Source: Eggerthellaceae bacterium
GTDB lineage: Bacteria > Actinomycetota > Coriobacteriia > Coriobacteriales > Eggerthellaceae
Reading direction: 5' to 3'
Length of the DNA stretch: 32,484 nt
Assembly (NCBI GenBank): GCA_017459925.1
Contig: JAFUCC010000063.1
Location: 1-32,484, forward strand
Shown: positions 22,418 to 29,739 of the stretch, in pieces
Layout of the letters: every line of letters starts with the position of its first letter
Numbering within the stretch: the stretch's first letter is position 1
Program-made: the position numbers and the translations under genes
The notes under the pieces: generated by a model
Databases searched by the model: none
What the model was told of the DNA's origin: nothing
The model's input: the letters and a program-made list of their open reading frames with translations, nothing else

Positions 22418-23554
22418 ATGCTGGTCCTGAACACCGCATACGGTCGGTTCTGCAACGGCTTCGAGGCTGCAATCGATGGTGACGAGCTTGTGTTCGCGTT
22501 CGGCGAGTCCCAAGCGGAAGATGCGCCCATCGAAGGCGGGGATGCGTTCCTGCGGCTGGCGAACCTCGTGAAGCCCGCGGGAGTCTTCGCCATCAAAACA
22601 ACGAGGGTGGCGCCCGGACCCTCCGGCTTCTCCGCTTTTATCGACGACGACATCGACTACTCATACGCTGATGCAGAGGAGGTCCTGCAGCTAGCCCGGG
22701 AGTTCGGGCCGCTGTTTGGGCATGCTTGTGCAGATGGTGGGGCCGACGTGGTGCGGGAGCCTCTGGAAGCCTGGTATGCGGCCGCCCGCGTGCTGAACTT
22801 CGCCGTGCGCGCCGAGGCGACGCTCGCGGACCCTCCCCGGGCGCCCGAGGACGCGCTCGACGGGGAGGTCGTCTACGCAGTGGAGCAGAACTGCACCGGC
22901 GTGTATGTGCCCAAGCCTACCATATCCTGGGTCGCCGCCAAGGGGTTCGGCGATGCAATTCCCGAACCGTACCGCACGATGCTCGAGGTTCCCGCTGCCA
23001 TGCTCGAGCGCTCGCACCATCCCATCCCGCTCGACGACGGCGGAGTCGCGTTCGGAAGGTGGGCAAGCGATGCCGGCTTCGCCGTGTACGGATGCCTTGA
23101 GGCGCCCTGCGAGCCAGGGTTGGAGCATGCGGCGATCGTGATGAGCGGCGCGGATGTTCGGCGGGGCGATCTTGCTCCGGGCTCCGAGACCCTGACCACA
23201 CAGCAGTCGCTCACCGAGCTGATCGTGCAGCAGCTCGTGTCGGTCCATCTGGCGCGGACGTTCGTCGGTTGGGGCGTCGTCCACGACGACAAGTCGTGCA
23301 GGGATGTCGGGTCTGTGGGCATCCAGTTCAACAGCTACCTCGAGCGGATTTGGTACGCATTCGGCCTGCACCATTCGCATGGCAAGCTGGGCATCTGCAA
23401 GCACTGCGGCCGCCTATTCAGCGCCGACAAGGAGCGCAAGAGCACCAAGGTCTATTGCAGCAAGCGCTGCCAGGAAGCCGAGAAGGACGAGCGCGCCAAA
23501 GCTCGCAGAAAGCGTGCAAGGGCTGAGGCAAGAAAGAACGAAACTCCAAACTAG
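22418..23554 (+). CDS. Unknown protein with C-terminal CGNR-like zinc finger
   Basis: A 378-aa protein that I cannot assign. The body is acidic and soluble with no recognised catalytic motif. The C-terminal 54 residues hold a four-Cys finger (CKHCGRLFSADKE, then YCSKRC), followed by a very basic helix (EKDERAKARRKRARAEARK). This resembles CGNR-type zinc fingers that end some regulators. It may bind nucleic acid through the finger and sense something with the N-terminal part. ATG 22418 is chosen for GGAAGGA 8 nt upstream. It is the only rightward gene in this half of the element and ends against the octamer repeat array. Confidence 0.65.
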   Translation: MLVLNTAYGRFCNGFEAAIDGDELVFAFGESQAEDAPIEGGDAFLRLANLVKPAGVFAIKTTRVAPGPSGFSAFIDDDIDYSYADAEEVLQLAREFGPLFGHACADGGADVVREPLEAWYAAARVLNFAVRAEATLADPPRAPEDALDGEVVYAVEQNCTGVYVPKPTISWVAAKGFGDAIPEPYRTMLEVPAAMLERSHHPIPLDDGGVAFGRWASDAGFAVYGCLEAPCEPGLEHAAIVMSGADVRRGDLAPGSETLTTQQSLTELIVQQLVSVHLARTFVGWGVVHDDKSCRDVGSVGIQFNSYLERIWYAFGLHHSHGKLGICKHCGRLFSADKERKSTKVYCSKRCQEAEKDERAKARRKRARAEARKNETPN

Positions 23555-23555
23555 T

Positions 23556-23627
23556 ACTTAGGAACTTGGGAAGTTGAGAAGTTCCTAAGTTCCTAAGTTC
23601 AGTTCCCAAGTACCTAAGTTCCCAAGT
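23556..23627. repeat. Array of seven CTTRGGAA-type octamers
   Basis: Octamers CTTAGGAA and CTTGGGAA (23557-23572) are followed by five inverted copies: TTCCTAAG twice at 23582-23597, then TTCCCAAG, TACCTAAG and TTCCCAAG at 23603-23626. The outer parts pair as a 17-bp stem with one mismatch (23556-23572 with 23603-23619). It lies between convergent genes and shares its motif with the promoter region at 25163-25192. Confidence 0.9.
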
Positions 23628-23635
23628 CGGACGCT

Positions 23636-25135
23636 TCATCGGTTGATGCGATAGCGCCTCTTGGGGCTGTTCTTTGTACCTATGGCCTCAAGGACCCCTT
23701 CATCAACGAGCTTGTTGATGTATCCCCGTGCTGTTTTAGGTGATATTCCTGCAGCTCGTGCAACTTCAGAAGTACTGGCGCTCTCCCGTTCGGTGAGATA
23801 GGCAAGGATGGCGCTTTCGACATTCAGCCTCGAATAACCTTTCCCTTCTTCGTCAGTCATCTTCCTGTGCCTAATCATAAAATCGAACCTATCGAGGGAG
23901 TTGCCAATAATGGGCTTGCCCATCAGGGCTTCTTCTAGCTCGCGCGTAATTGTCGGATATCCAGAGCCGCGATTCTCTACCACGCGACCTGTTCTTCCGT
24001 CATAGTCTGTGTAAGGTACGTCCTCGAGAATTCGTGCAAGAAATTGGTTGCGCGAAGAGGTTCCTCCCCGCTGTCCGAGCTGATCAATTGTAAGGGTGCC
24101 GAACAATCCGCCAGGATTGGATATCTCGAGTCGGTCGGGATACAGGTCGATAAGAACCGGTGTTCCTTGTCCGTCGACGGAGTAATCGCGGTGCATGAGA
24201 GCGTTCGCCACGGCTTCGCGTATAACTGGCAGAGGATAGTCGGGGACGTTCTCGCGCAACGCGCCTTTCACAATTGCGCCGTGTCGTATGTTCCTCGAAA
24301 CCGCTCTCACCGCATCGACAACCATCGCAGGAATCGGACCGTCGATGTTCATCGTGTCGGTAAACCTATTGCCATCACGGCTCACCTCGCCTTTTTGAGG
24401 TGTTGGGTAGCTTGTGAAAACTATATCGAGGCGAGGGAAGTACTTCTGAGGGTATTTGCCTAGCGCCAACAATCCTGCCAATGTTGGTCTCAGGCATCCA
24501 TCGTCATCTGCAGCGATGACCCTTCTGTTCGCCATCAAGTCTTCGTCGCTTGTTCCTGATCTACCGAGCGTGGTTTCACGGACTCTCGATAACCAACCGG
24601 AGACCAGATTTTCATCCAAGTCCTCGACTGTCGCATCTGGGACAATCACTGCATCGTTTCGAGCGTTGCGGCTCTGGTTTTCGATGAAACGGTCGATTTC
24701 GTACAGGGACATCTTGTGGTCGCCGTCTCCCGTTCGGATGAATGACCCATTCATCCGCCCCAACTTTTTGACGCAGCACGGCTTCTGACTGGCCATTGCC
24801 TCGGGCACGTTGGCAACCACGACCGGGCGCCCCTCGAATTCGAGAACAAGTATGTTCGCTGCCACTGGGGGATCAACAAGCTCTCGAGCGGCATGAGCGC
24901 ATCCAGATTGCACGAGTTTGACGTCAAGGCCGTCAACCGCATGAAAACCGCCCTTTTCAGCGATTCCGAATACCAGGCTTCCGCCAAAAGTGTTCGCGAA
25001 AGCCGAGATGGTTTCTGACGTCGATTTCGGAAAACCTCCCGCCGCAGACTTGAGCTCGCACTCGGTCAAATCCGTTCCAGCCAAGCGCATCCGCTCAATT
25101 GCGGCTGCAAGTTCTTCATTGCTTGTGATGAACAT
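23636..25135 (-). CDS. AlbA_2 (Schlafen-type)/HATPase regulator with C-terminal winged helix
   Basis: A 499-aa protein of the family often labelled ATP-binding or RecG-like transcriptional regulator. The N-terminal AlbA_2 domain (about 20-150) has TECELKSAAGGFPKSTSETISAFANT (split over 22-47) and GGSLVFGIAEKGG. A GHKL-type ATP-binding region (about 300-400) has IREAVANALMHRDYSVDG, LEISNPGGLFG and VENRGSGYPTI. The C-terminal winged helix has SASTSEVARAAGISPKTARGYINKLV. Its promoter and 3' flank carry the same octamer repeats, which suggests autoregulation through them. A good GCAGGAG site precedes the ATG. The cellular role is unknown; defence or element control are both possible. Confidence 0.85.
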   Translation of the reverse strand: MFITSNEELAAAIERMRLAGTDLTECELKSAAGGFPKSTSETISAFANTFGGSLVFGIAEKGGFHAVDGLDVKLVQSGCAHAARELVDPPVAANILVLEFEGRPVVVANVPEAMASQKPCCVKKLGRMNGSFIRTGDGDHKMSLYEIDRFIENQSRNARNDAVIVPDATVEDLDENLVSGWLSRVRETTLGRSGTSDEDLMANRRVIAADDDGCLRPTLAGLLALGKYPQKYFPRLDIVFTSYPTPQKGEVSRDGNRFTDTMNIDGPIPAMVVDAVRAVSRNIRHGAIVKGALRENVPDYPLPVIREAVANALMHRDYSVDGQGTPVLIDLYPDRLEISNPGGLFGTLTIDQLGQRGGTSSRNQFLARILEDVPYTDYDGRTGRVVENRGSGYPTITRELEEALMGKPIIGNSLDRFDFMIRHRKMTDEEGKGYSRLNVESAILAYLTERESASTSEVARAAGISPKTARGYINKLVDEGVLEAIGTKNSPKRRYRINR

Positions 25136-25162
25136 GGCGACTCCTGCTCGAACTTGTGAAAT

Positions 25163-25192
25163 TTCCTAAGTTCCACAGTATACTTCCTAAGT
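25163..25192. promoter_or_regulatory. Two TTCCTAAGT boxes upstream of the AlbA_2 gene
   Basis: Identical nonamers at 25163-25171 and 25184-25192 are 21 bp apart, two helical turns, so both lie on one face of the DNA. They sit 28-57 nt before the start of the leftward gene and match the array at its 3' end. Probable operator. Confidence 0.65.
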
Positions 25193-25320
25193 AACAAGTA
25201 TATGGTATAACTACAGCGAAAATGTAGCAACATGCCGCCGAAATGCTCTTGAGCTCATTCAGGAAGTAATAGCGATAACCGTTCTGATTGGGATGAATCC
25301 TAGCTGCAACTCTGTGAATC

Positions 25321-26538
25321 CTATTCGCTGCCTGCGCTCAGTATCCTGTCCATCGCCTCGGCGGCGGCTATCTCGTCGGCGTCGAGCGCGTGGGCGTAGG
25401 TGTTCATGGTCATGGAGATCTGCGAGTGTCCGAGCCGGTGCTGCGCGGCTTTCGGGCTCACAGCGCCCTGGATGAGCGTCGCCTGGGTGTGGCGCAGCTC
25501 GTGAAGCTTCAGGCCCTCGTAGCCCTTGCCGCGCGTGACCTCCTTGCCGTTCATCCTGTTGGTGCGCACGTCCTTGGTGAATACGCCGAAGCCGTTGTCG
25601 ACTGAGAAATTGCGCCACCAGCGTGCGTAGTTGTTCGGGTCGATGAACTGCCCGAGCTCGTTGGCGAACACGGGCGTCTCGTCCGTCTGGCGAAGGCCGA
25701 TGGCCGCAAGCTCGCCGGCCTGCTGCGCCTTCCACGCGCGCAGGACGTCGGCCATGCGGCCCTTGATAGACACCCAGCGCTTGCTCTTCTCGGTCTTGGG
25801 TTCGCGCAGGTTCTTGTCGGTGTCGTACTGGTGGGCGATGAAGAGGCGTTCGCCTTCGAGGTCGACGAAGCCCCACATAAGGCCGAGCATCTCGCCGCGC
25901 CGCATACCGGTGGCGATGAGCAGCATGAGGCCGGTCGCATGCACGCCGCCCTCCGCCTCGGCGCATTGGAACAGCCTCGCCGCCTCGTCGGGCGTGAGGC
26001 TCTTGCGCGTTTCCTTCGGCCGCGGTCGGGGGAAGGGCACGAGGTCGACCGCGTTGCGCGGGACGATCTCGTTGAGGTAGGCGTCCTGCATGACCTGGCG
26101 GAGCTTCTGGTGCATCTTGTGCAGGGCCGATTCCGAATAGTCGCCTTCCTTGCGGGCTTCCGCCTCAATCGTCCTGACCATGCCGGGCGTAAGCTTACCT
26201 AGGGGGATGTCGCCGAACAGCTCGCACACGTGGGCGATGTCGATCGTCTCGCGCTTGTACGAGAGGGGGTTGATGGACGGGTCGCCCTCGCGCAGCTCGT
26301 GGAAGCGGCGGGCGTATTGGCCGATGGTCTGGTTCGCCGGGTTCGTGCCCTGCTCGTATTCCTCGATGTAGGCGGCCAGCGCCTCGCGCGCGTCGCCCTT
26401 CGACCCGTGGATCGTGCGTTTCGGGGCGCGCCTGTAGCGCCCCTGCTCGTCCTTCTCGCCCAGGTAGAACGTGATCTTCCACGTGTTGCGGTAGCGCTTG
26501 TCCTTCTCGATGACGCCGGACCCTCGAACTTTTGGCAT
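25321..26538 (-). CDS. int: Tyrosine recombinase/integrase of the element
   Basis: A 405-aa phage-type integrase. Residues about 1-60 resemble an arm-binding AP2-like domain (GSGVIEKDKRYRNTWKITF), 70-165 form the core-binding SAM-like domain, and 180-400 form the catalytic domain. The catalytic residues are visible: Arg in TGMRRGEMLG (213-214), HELRH (His346, Arg349), HRLGHSQ (His371) and nucleophile Tyr381 in MTMNTYAHA. It would recombine the 45-bp tRNA-fMet core. It lies at the right end, reading inward, with arm-type repeats between its start and attR. An AAGGCAG site precedes ATG 26538. Confidence 0.95.
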   Translation of the reverse strand: MPKVRGSGVIEKDKRYRNTWKITFYLGEKDEQGRYRRAPKRTIHGSKGDAREALAAYIEEYEQGTNPANQTIGQYARRFHELREGDPSINPLSYKRETIDIAHVCELFGDIPLGKLTPGMVRTIEAEARKEGDYSESALHKMHQKLRQVMQDAYLNEIVPRNAVDLVPFPRPRPKETRKSLTPDEAARLFQCAEAEGGVHATGLMLLIATGMRRGEMLGLMWGFVDLEGERLFIAHQYDTDKNLREPKTEKSKRWVSIKGRMADVLRAWKAQQAGELAAIGLRQTDETPVFANELGQFIDPNNYARWWRNFSVDNGFGVFTKDVRTNRMNGKEVTRGKGYEGLKLHELRHTQATLIQGAVSPKAAQHRLGHSQISMTMNTYAHALDADEIAAAEAMDRILSAGSE

Positions 26539-26571
26539 CTGCCTTCGCTTTCTCGCTCTCCCGATTCTTGA

Positions 26572-26608
26572 AAGGAAGGGAAACCTTTTTAAGGGGTTTC
26601 CCTTCCTT
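26572..26608. promoter_or_regulatory. 14-bp hairpin upstream of int
   Basis: 26572-26585 (containing GGAAGGGAAACC) and 26595-26608 (containing GGTTTCCCTTCC) are reverse complements with a 9-nt loop, 33 nt upstream of the leftward int start. It could attenuate readthrough into int or be a protein-binding site. Confidence 0.55.
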
Positions 26609-26635
26609 CCAAGACCTTGGAGCGATGATAGCAGA

Positions 26636-26682
26636 ATTCACACCCTAATTCACCCCCAGACGGGTGTGAACTGGGGGTGAAT
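26636..26682. promoter_or_regulatory. Integrase arm-type sites, right end
   Basis: Four decamers occur: ATTCACACCC (26636), ATTCACCCCC (26648), GGGTGTGAAC (26662) and GGGGGTGAAT (26673), arranged as two inverted pairs. They match the two GGGTGTGAAT copies near attL. This fits arm binding by the integrase and may also repress int. Confidence 0.75.
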
Positions 26683-26787
26683 GCGTTGTCAATCGATGTT
26701 AATCTGCGCAAAACAATGCTATTTACCTGCGAAAATGCAAAACGCCGATTATAATGGATGAACATCGATTATCAGGAAAACCACGGT

Positions 26788-26832
26788 CTCATAACCCGGA
26801 GGTCGTAGGTTCAAATCCTGCCCCCGCGACCA
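26788..26832 (+). repeat. attR: second 45-bp copy of the tRNA-fMet 3' end
   Basis: Identical to 14587-14631, but the preceding bases (ACCACGGT) do not form a tRNA 5' half, so this is a duplicated 3' fragment marking the element's right boundary. It is also the left boundary of the 2-kb segment that follows. Confidence 0.95.
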
Positions 26833-26837
26833 AAATC

Positions 26838-26872
26838 AAAGCCCTGACCTGGTAAAACAGGCAGGGCTTTTT
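26838..26872 (+). terminator. Terminator after attR
   Basis: AAAGCCCTG pairs with CAGGGCTTT, with an inner CCTG/CAGG around GTAAAA, followed by TT. It may be the ancestral tRNA-fMet terminator or one brought by the 2-kb segment. Confidence 0.85.
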
Positions 26873-27004
26873 CATTGCGGGGGGAGTTTTCGGCCCGAAA
26901 AAGTTTACCCCGCAGCCCGTTTTCCTTACTGCATCGCTTTGTTTTCACCGACATCTCAGCGCCTCACTTGATTCCGCTCTGCAGCGCGGACGAACCCCCG
27001 ACCC

Positions 27005-28435
27005 CTATGCGAACAAGTCGTCGAGCGTGATCACGTTCGAGAAGACGCCGCTGTACTTGTTCTGCACGAGGCCGAAGGTGGTGACGAGCGTGCTGTGCAC
27101 CGACATCTTCGGTGAAACCTCGCCGGCGAGCAGGTCCTGCCGCCTGAGCAGGGTCCTGTAATAGTCCTTGCTCACGGCGAACTCGCCGCTGTAGAACTTG
27201 GCCTCGCACATGTTTACGACGTTATCGTTTCGGCTTATCAACAGGTCAATCTGCGCGCCGTCACTGTCGTCGGTGCGCTTGGACCAGGCGGAGCTCTCCG
27301 TTATCACGCCCGATATCCCGAGCGCCGCCTTAATCTGGGAGACGTGGTTGAAGCACACGTTCTCGAAGGCGTATCCCCGCCATGTCGCCACCGGCTGGGA
27401 CGTGGCGTTCTGCTGCCAGAAGCGAGCGTTCGCACGGGTTCCGCCATCGAGAAAATGCAGGTAGAAGAGGCAGAACGGATCGACCAGCTTGTAGTGGGCC
27501 TCGCGCTTGCCCAACCCGAAGGGCGCGTACTTCACGACGAAGTCGCTGGCTATGAGGGCGTTGAGGTTCCGCGAGAGGCGCCCCCCGTCCGACAGCCCGA
27601 GTTTCTCGACGATTTCCCTGCGGGTGAACCCCGCGTTCCTCGTATAGAGCAGGCGGACGATGGACTTGACCGCATCTGGGTTGACGAAGACGGAGTCGAA
27701 CAGCCTGTCGAACTCGCCGCGCAGCTTCGCCCCTTTGACGAAAAACGCCGCGTCTATGTTCTGGGCCAGGCTCTTCCCGGGCTCGAGATAGCCCATGTAA
27801 TAGGGGATGCCGCCGAACACCATGTAGCTCTGCGCCACGTCATAGCGCGACATGGCGACGTGCCTGTCCTCGTAGAACTCCTCGCACTCGCGCAGGGTGA
27901 ATGGGGACAGCTTGATCTCGTAGGTGACCCTCCCGTACAAGCCACCGCGGTTGTTAAGCAGGCGGTCCTGGACCCACGAGTTGGCGCTTCCGCACACGAT
28001 GACCATGAGGTTCTTCCGGTGGCACCCCCATGTGTTCCAGAAGCCCTCGAACGCGCGCAGGAAGCCTGATTTGGGCGTGTCGAGCCAGGGGAGCTCGTCG
28101 AGGAACACCACCTGCCGGGACCCGTCATCGAGACTCTGCAACAGCTTCTCCAGCAGGAAGAACGCATCGAGCCAGCTCTTGGGCGTCTCGCATTCACCCA
28201 TTCCCTGAAGCTCCAGCGAGTTGCGGAAATGCTCCAGCTGCGCGCGCAAGAGTCCGCCGGATTGCTCGTCGGCTGGCGAGAGGCCCGCGTGCCTGAACGT
28301 GATGCGGCTCGAGAACGTCTCGTCCACCAGGTACGTCTTGCCCACGCGGCGCCTTCCGTAGACCGCTACGAGCTCAGCCCTGCCGCTGTCGTACAGCCTC
28401 TCGAGCTCGTGGGTTTCGCGCTCCCTTCCGATCAT
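27005..28435 (-). CDS. DUF234-type AAA ATPase with PD-(D/E)XK-like C-terminal domain
   Basis: A 476-aa protein of the archaeal-ATPase-like family (PF01637/DUF234 layout). The start MIGRERETHELERL is typical. Walker A is YGRRRVGKTYL (26-36), Walker B is VVFLDELPWLD (109-119), and VIVCGSANSWVQD is the sensor strand. A winged-helix segment lies near TRREIVEKLGL. The C-terminal part has Glu358 in GYAFENV, Asp397 in AQIDLLIS and CEAKF with Glu411 and Lys413, a restriction-nuclease-like core. Function in this family is not established; a toxin-like or defence role is possible. GAGGAG precedes the ATG. Several GCGGCGGT boxes lie upstream. It is the sole gene in its att-bounded segment. Confidence 0.85.
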   Translation of the reverse strand: MIGRERETHELERLYDSGRAELVAVYGRRRVGKTYLVDETFSSRITFRHAGLSPADEQSGGLLRAQLEHFRNSLELQGMGECETPKSWLDAFFLLEKLLQSLDDGSRQVVFLDELPWLDTPKSGFLRAFEGFWNTWGCHRKNLMVIVCGSANSWVQDRLLNNRGGLYGRVTYEIKLSPFTLRECEEFYEDRHVAMSRYDVAQSYMVFGGIPYYMGYLEPGKSLAQNIDAAFFVKGAKLRGEFDRLFDSVFVNPDAVKSIVRLLYTRNAGFTRREIVEKLGLSDGGRLSRNLNALIASDFVVKYAPFGLGKREAHYKLVDPFCLFYLHFLDGGTRANARFWQQNATSQPVATWRGYAFENVCFNHVSQIKAALGISGVITESSAWSKRTDDSDGAQIDLLISRNDNVVNMCEAKFYSGEFAVSKDYYRTLLRRQDLLAGEVSPKMSVHSTLVTTFGLVQNKYSGVFSNVITLDDLFA

Positions 28436-28457
28436 GGCATCTCCTCTACTGATTTAT

Positions 28458-28657
28458 AAGCGGCGGTGAAAAGGACGAAATGCGTATTCGCCGCCCGTTA
28501 TCTTCTGAATGCAATAGTGTCATAATTTAAAGCGGCGGTCAATTATGCTATGAACGCATTTACCGCCGCCTATTATGTGGTCAATGGCCGTCGTCGGCCC
28601 AGCCTATGCGGAGGTCGGAACGAGGGTCGAGGTGCTCTGGGGCCGGCAAGCGGCGGT
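28458..28657. promoter_or_regulatory. Five AGCGGCGGT-type boxes upstream of the ATPase
   Basis: AAGCGGCGGT at 28458-28467, CGCCGCC at 28489-28495, AGCGGCGGT at 28531-28539, ACCGCCGCCT at 28562-28571 and AAGCGGCGGT at 28648-28657. The first four alternate in orientation as two inverted pairs set in AT-rich DNA. Probable operators for the leftward ATPase gene, though arm sites for a lost recombinase are an alternative. Confidence 0.6.
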
Positions 28658-28770
28658 GGGCCTTAATGCTTCTCGTTGTATTGAATAAAATTACTCAGAA
28701 TTCCGGAGACTCTTGGGATTTGGAGTTTGCAGACGAGAGAAACGAGACGTCCCGATACTGGAAACGTGCG

Positions 28771-28815
28771 CTCATACCCCGGAGGTCGTTGGTTCAAATC
28801 CTGCCTCCGTGACCA
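28771..28815 (+). repeat. Third, diverged tRNA-fMet 3' end copy
   Basis: Matches the 45-bp att core at 41 of 45 positions. The changes break T-stem and acceptor pairing, so it is not part of a working tRNA. It is followed at once by a terminator that resembles the one after the intact tRNA. It marks another past integration event at this locus. Confidence 0.85.
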
Positions 28816-28823
28816 TCTAAAAT

Positions 28824-28862
28824 AGCTGGTCAGAGGCAGTAGATGTTTCTGACCAGCTTTTA
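28824..28862 (+). terminator. Terminator after the third att copy
   Basis: AGCTGGTCAGA and TCTGACCAGCT form a perfect 11-bp stem followed by TTTT. The stem core GGTCAGA/TCTGACC and the flanking CTAAAA are shared with 14632-14671. Confidence 0.9.
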
Positions 28863-28912
28863 TATTATGAGGATTCATGGGTGGCTTCGGGTTGTTACCG
28901 AGTCTCTCGATC

Positions 28913-29620
28913 TCACTCTGTCAGCTTAAGCGGCTCGAACCCGTCGTACATGAAGCGCATTCGGTCGATGCTCTTCTCAATGTGCCAATGGCCGCAATAC
29001 CATTTCCTGTAGTCGAGGCGTCGCTCGATCCGGTCAAGCCAGATTTCAGTTGACGTATCGACCATGCTTTGGTCAATGCCGGGGAGGAACGCTTCGGTCG
29101 GCTCGTAGCTGAACGGGCACGTGTGCGAAAGCACGACGTCGACCTTCCAGCCGAGCGCGTCGAGCTTCGCCTCCACGCGAGCTTTTACCTCGTCATCGGG
29201 CTGCTCGTCGGGAAACCACTTCAAGCCATTCTCGAGTCGGTACCATTTGTCCACGCTGTAAGCTCCGCCAATGGCAATCGCGCTCGCGCCGTCCAGGTCG
29301 TAGACCTCGCCGTCTTTCGCGAACAGGATGTTGGGATACTCGTCTTCCACGAACGCCGTTCCGCCGTTCCATTGCGTCTCGCGGTAGAGGCGCGGCAGCG
29401 ACTGCGGGCGCATTTCGTGGTTGCCGTGGATGCAGAGGATGGTGGGCGCGATGCCCGCAACGACATGCTTGGTCCAGCCATCGCGCTCGCCCCCGAAGTA
29501 ATTGAACCCAGCATCGCCTAGGATGACAATCGTGTCGTCGGCCGTCAGGCCTTCGTTTTTGGCGAACCGCTTGACGGGCTTCAGCTTGCCATGCTTGTCT
29601 CCGGTGATGTAGACGGCCAT
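28913..29620 (-). CDS. Calcineurin-like metallophosphoesterase
   Basis: A 235-aa enzyme with the binuclear-metal phosphoesterase motifs: TGDKHG (6-11), VILGDAGFNYFGG (32-44), IHGNHEM, LSHTCPFS and a final CGHWHIEKS. Such proteins remove phosphates from nucleotides, RNA ends or proteins. ATG 29620 fits the family N-terminus MAVYITGDKHG and has AAAGGA 12 nt upstream; two earlier in-frame starts (ATG 29632 and TTG 29641) have no proper spacing. It is divergent from an RNA ligase, which raises the possibility of joint RNA-end processing. That link is inference. Confidence 0.85.
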   Translation of the reverse strand: MAVYITGDKHGKLKPVKRFAKNEGLTADDTIVILGDAGFNYFGGERDGWTKHVVAGIAPTILCIHGNHEMRPQSLPRLYRETQWNGGTAFVEDEYPNILFAKDGEVYDLDGASAIAIGGAYSVDKWYRLENGLKWFPDEQPDDEVKARVEAKLDALGWKVDVVLSHTCPFSYEPTEAFLPGIDQSMVDTSTEIWLDRIERRLDYRKWYCGHWHIEKSIDRMRFMYDGFEPLKLTE

Positions 29621-29682
29621 AGGTAATCGCATTCCTTTCAAAGTGCATGTAAATCGAATTGCACGGAATATTACTTGACAAT

Positions 29683-29711
29683 CATATTAAATTATAGAAC
29701 TATTTAATATG
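29683..29711. promoter_or_regulatory. Divergent control region with perfect AT-rich inverted repeat
   Basis: CATATTAAAT (29683-29692) and ATTTAATATG (29702-29711) are a perfect 10-bp inverted repeat with a 9-nt centre. A consensus TTGACA hexamer lies just before it at 29675-29680. The repeat sits between the divergent metallophosphoesterase and RNA ligase genes and looks like an operator serving both. Confidence 0.65.
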
Positions 29712-29739
29712 CAAGTAAACCCAAATGAAGGAGCAATCA

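Larger units (their letters stand above)
14587..26832. mobile_element. 12.2-kb integrative mobilizable element in tRNA-fMet
   Basis: The element is bounded by 45-bp identical tRNA-derived repeats. At its right end it carries a tyrosine integrase, in the middle a relaxase, MobC-like protein, DnaB-like ATPase and HTH protein, and as cargo a restriction-modification pair, an OLD nuclease, a zinc-finger protein and an AlbA_2 regulator. Conjugation pore genes are absent, so transfer would need a helper; that makes it an IME rather than a full ICE. Composition is mosaic: the cargo from 15.2 to 19.0 kb and the AlbA_2 gene look more AT-rich than the mobility genes. Confidence 0.9.
26788..28815. mobile_element. 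2-kb cis-mobilizable segment between att copies
   Basis: Bounded by the att copy at 26788-26832 and a diverged copy at 28771-28815 in the same orientation. It holds one intact gene, an ATPase-nuclease-like protein, and no recombinase. It fits a CIME: a decayed or minimal element that the neighbouring integrase could in principle mobilise, alone or together with the IME. The third site has four mismatches, so activity is uncertain. Confidence 0.65.

Noticed and set aside
26788-26832. Second working tRNA-fMet
   Set aside because: Only the 3' 45 nt are present; the upstream bases cannot form the 5' acceptor, D arm or anticodon stem.
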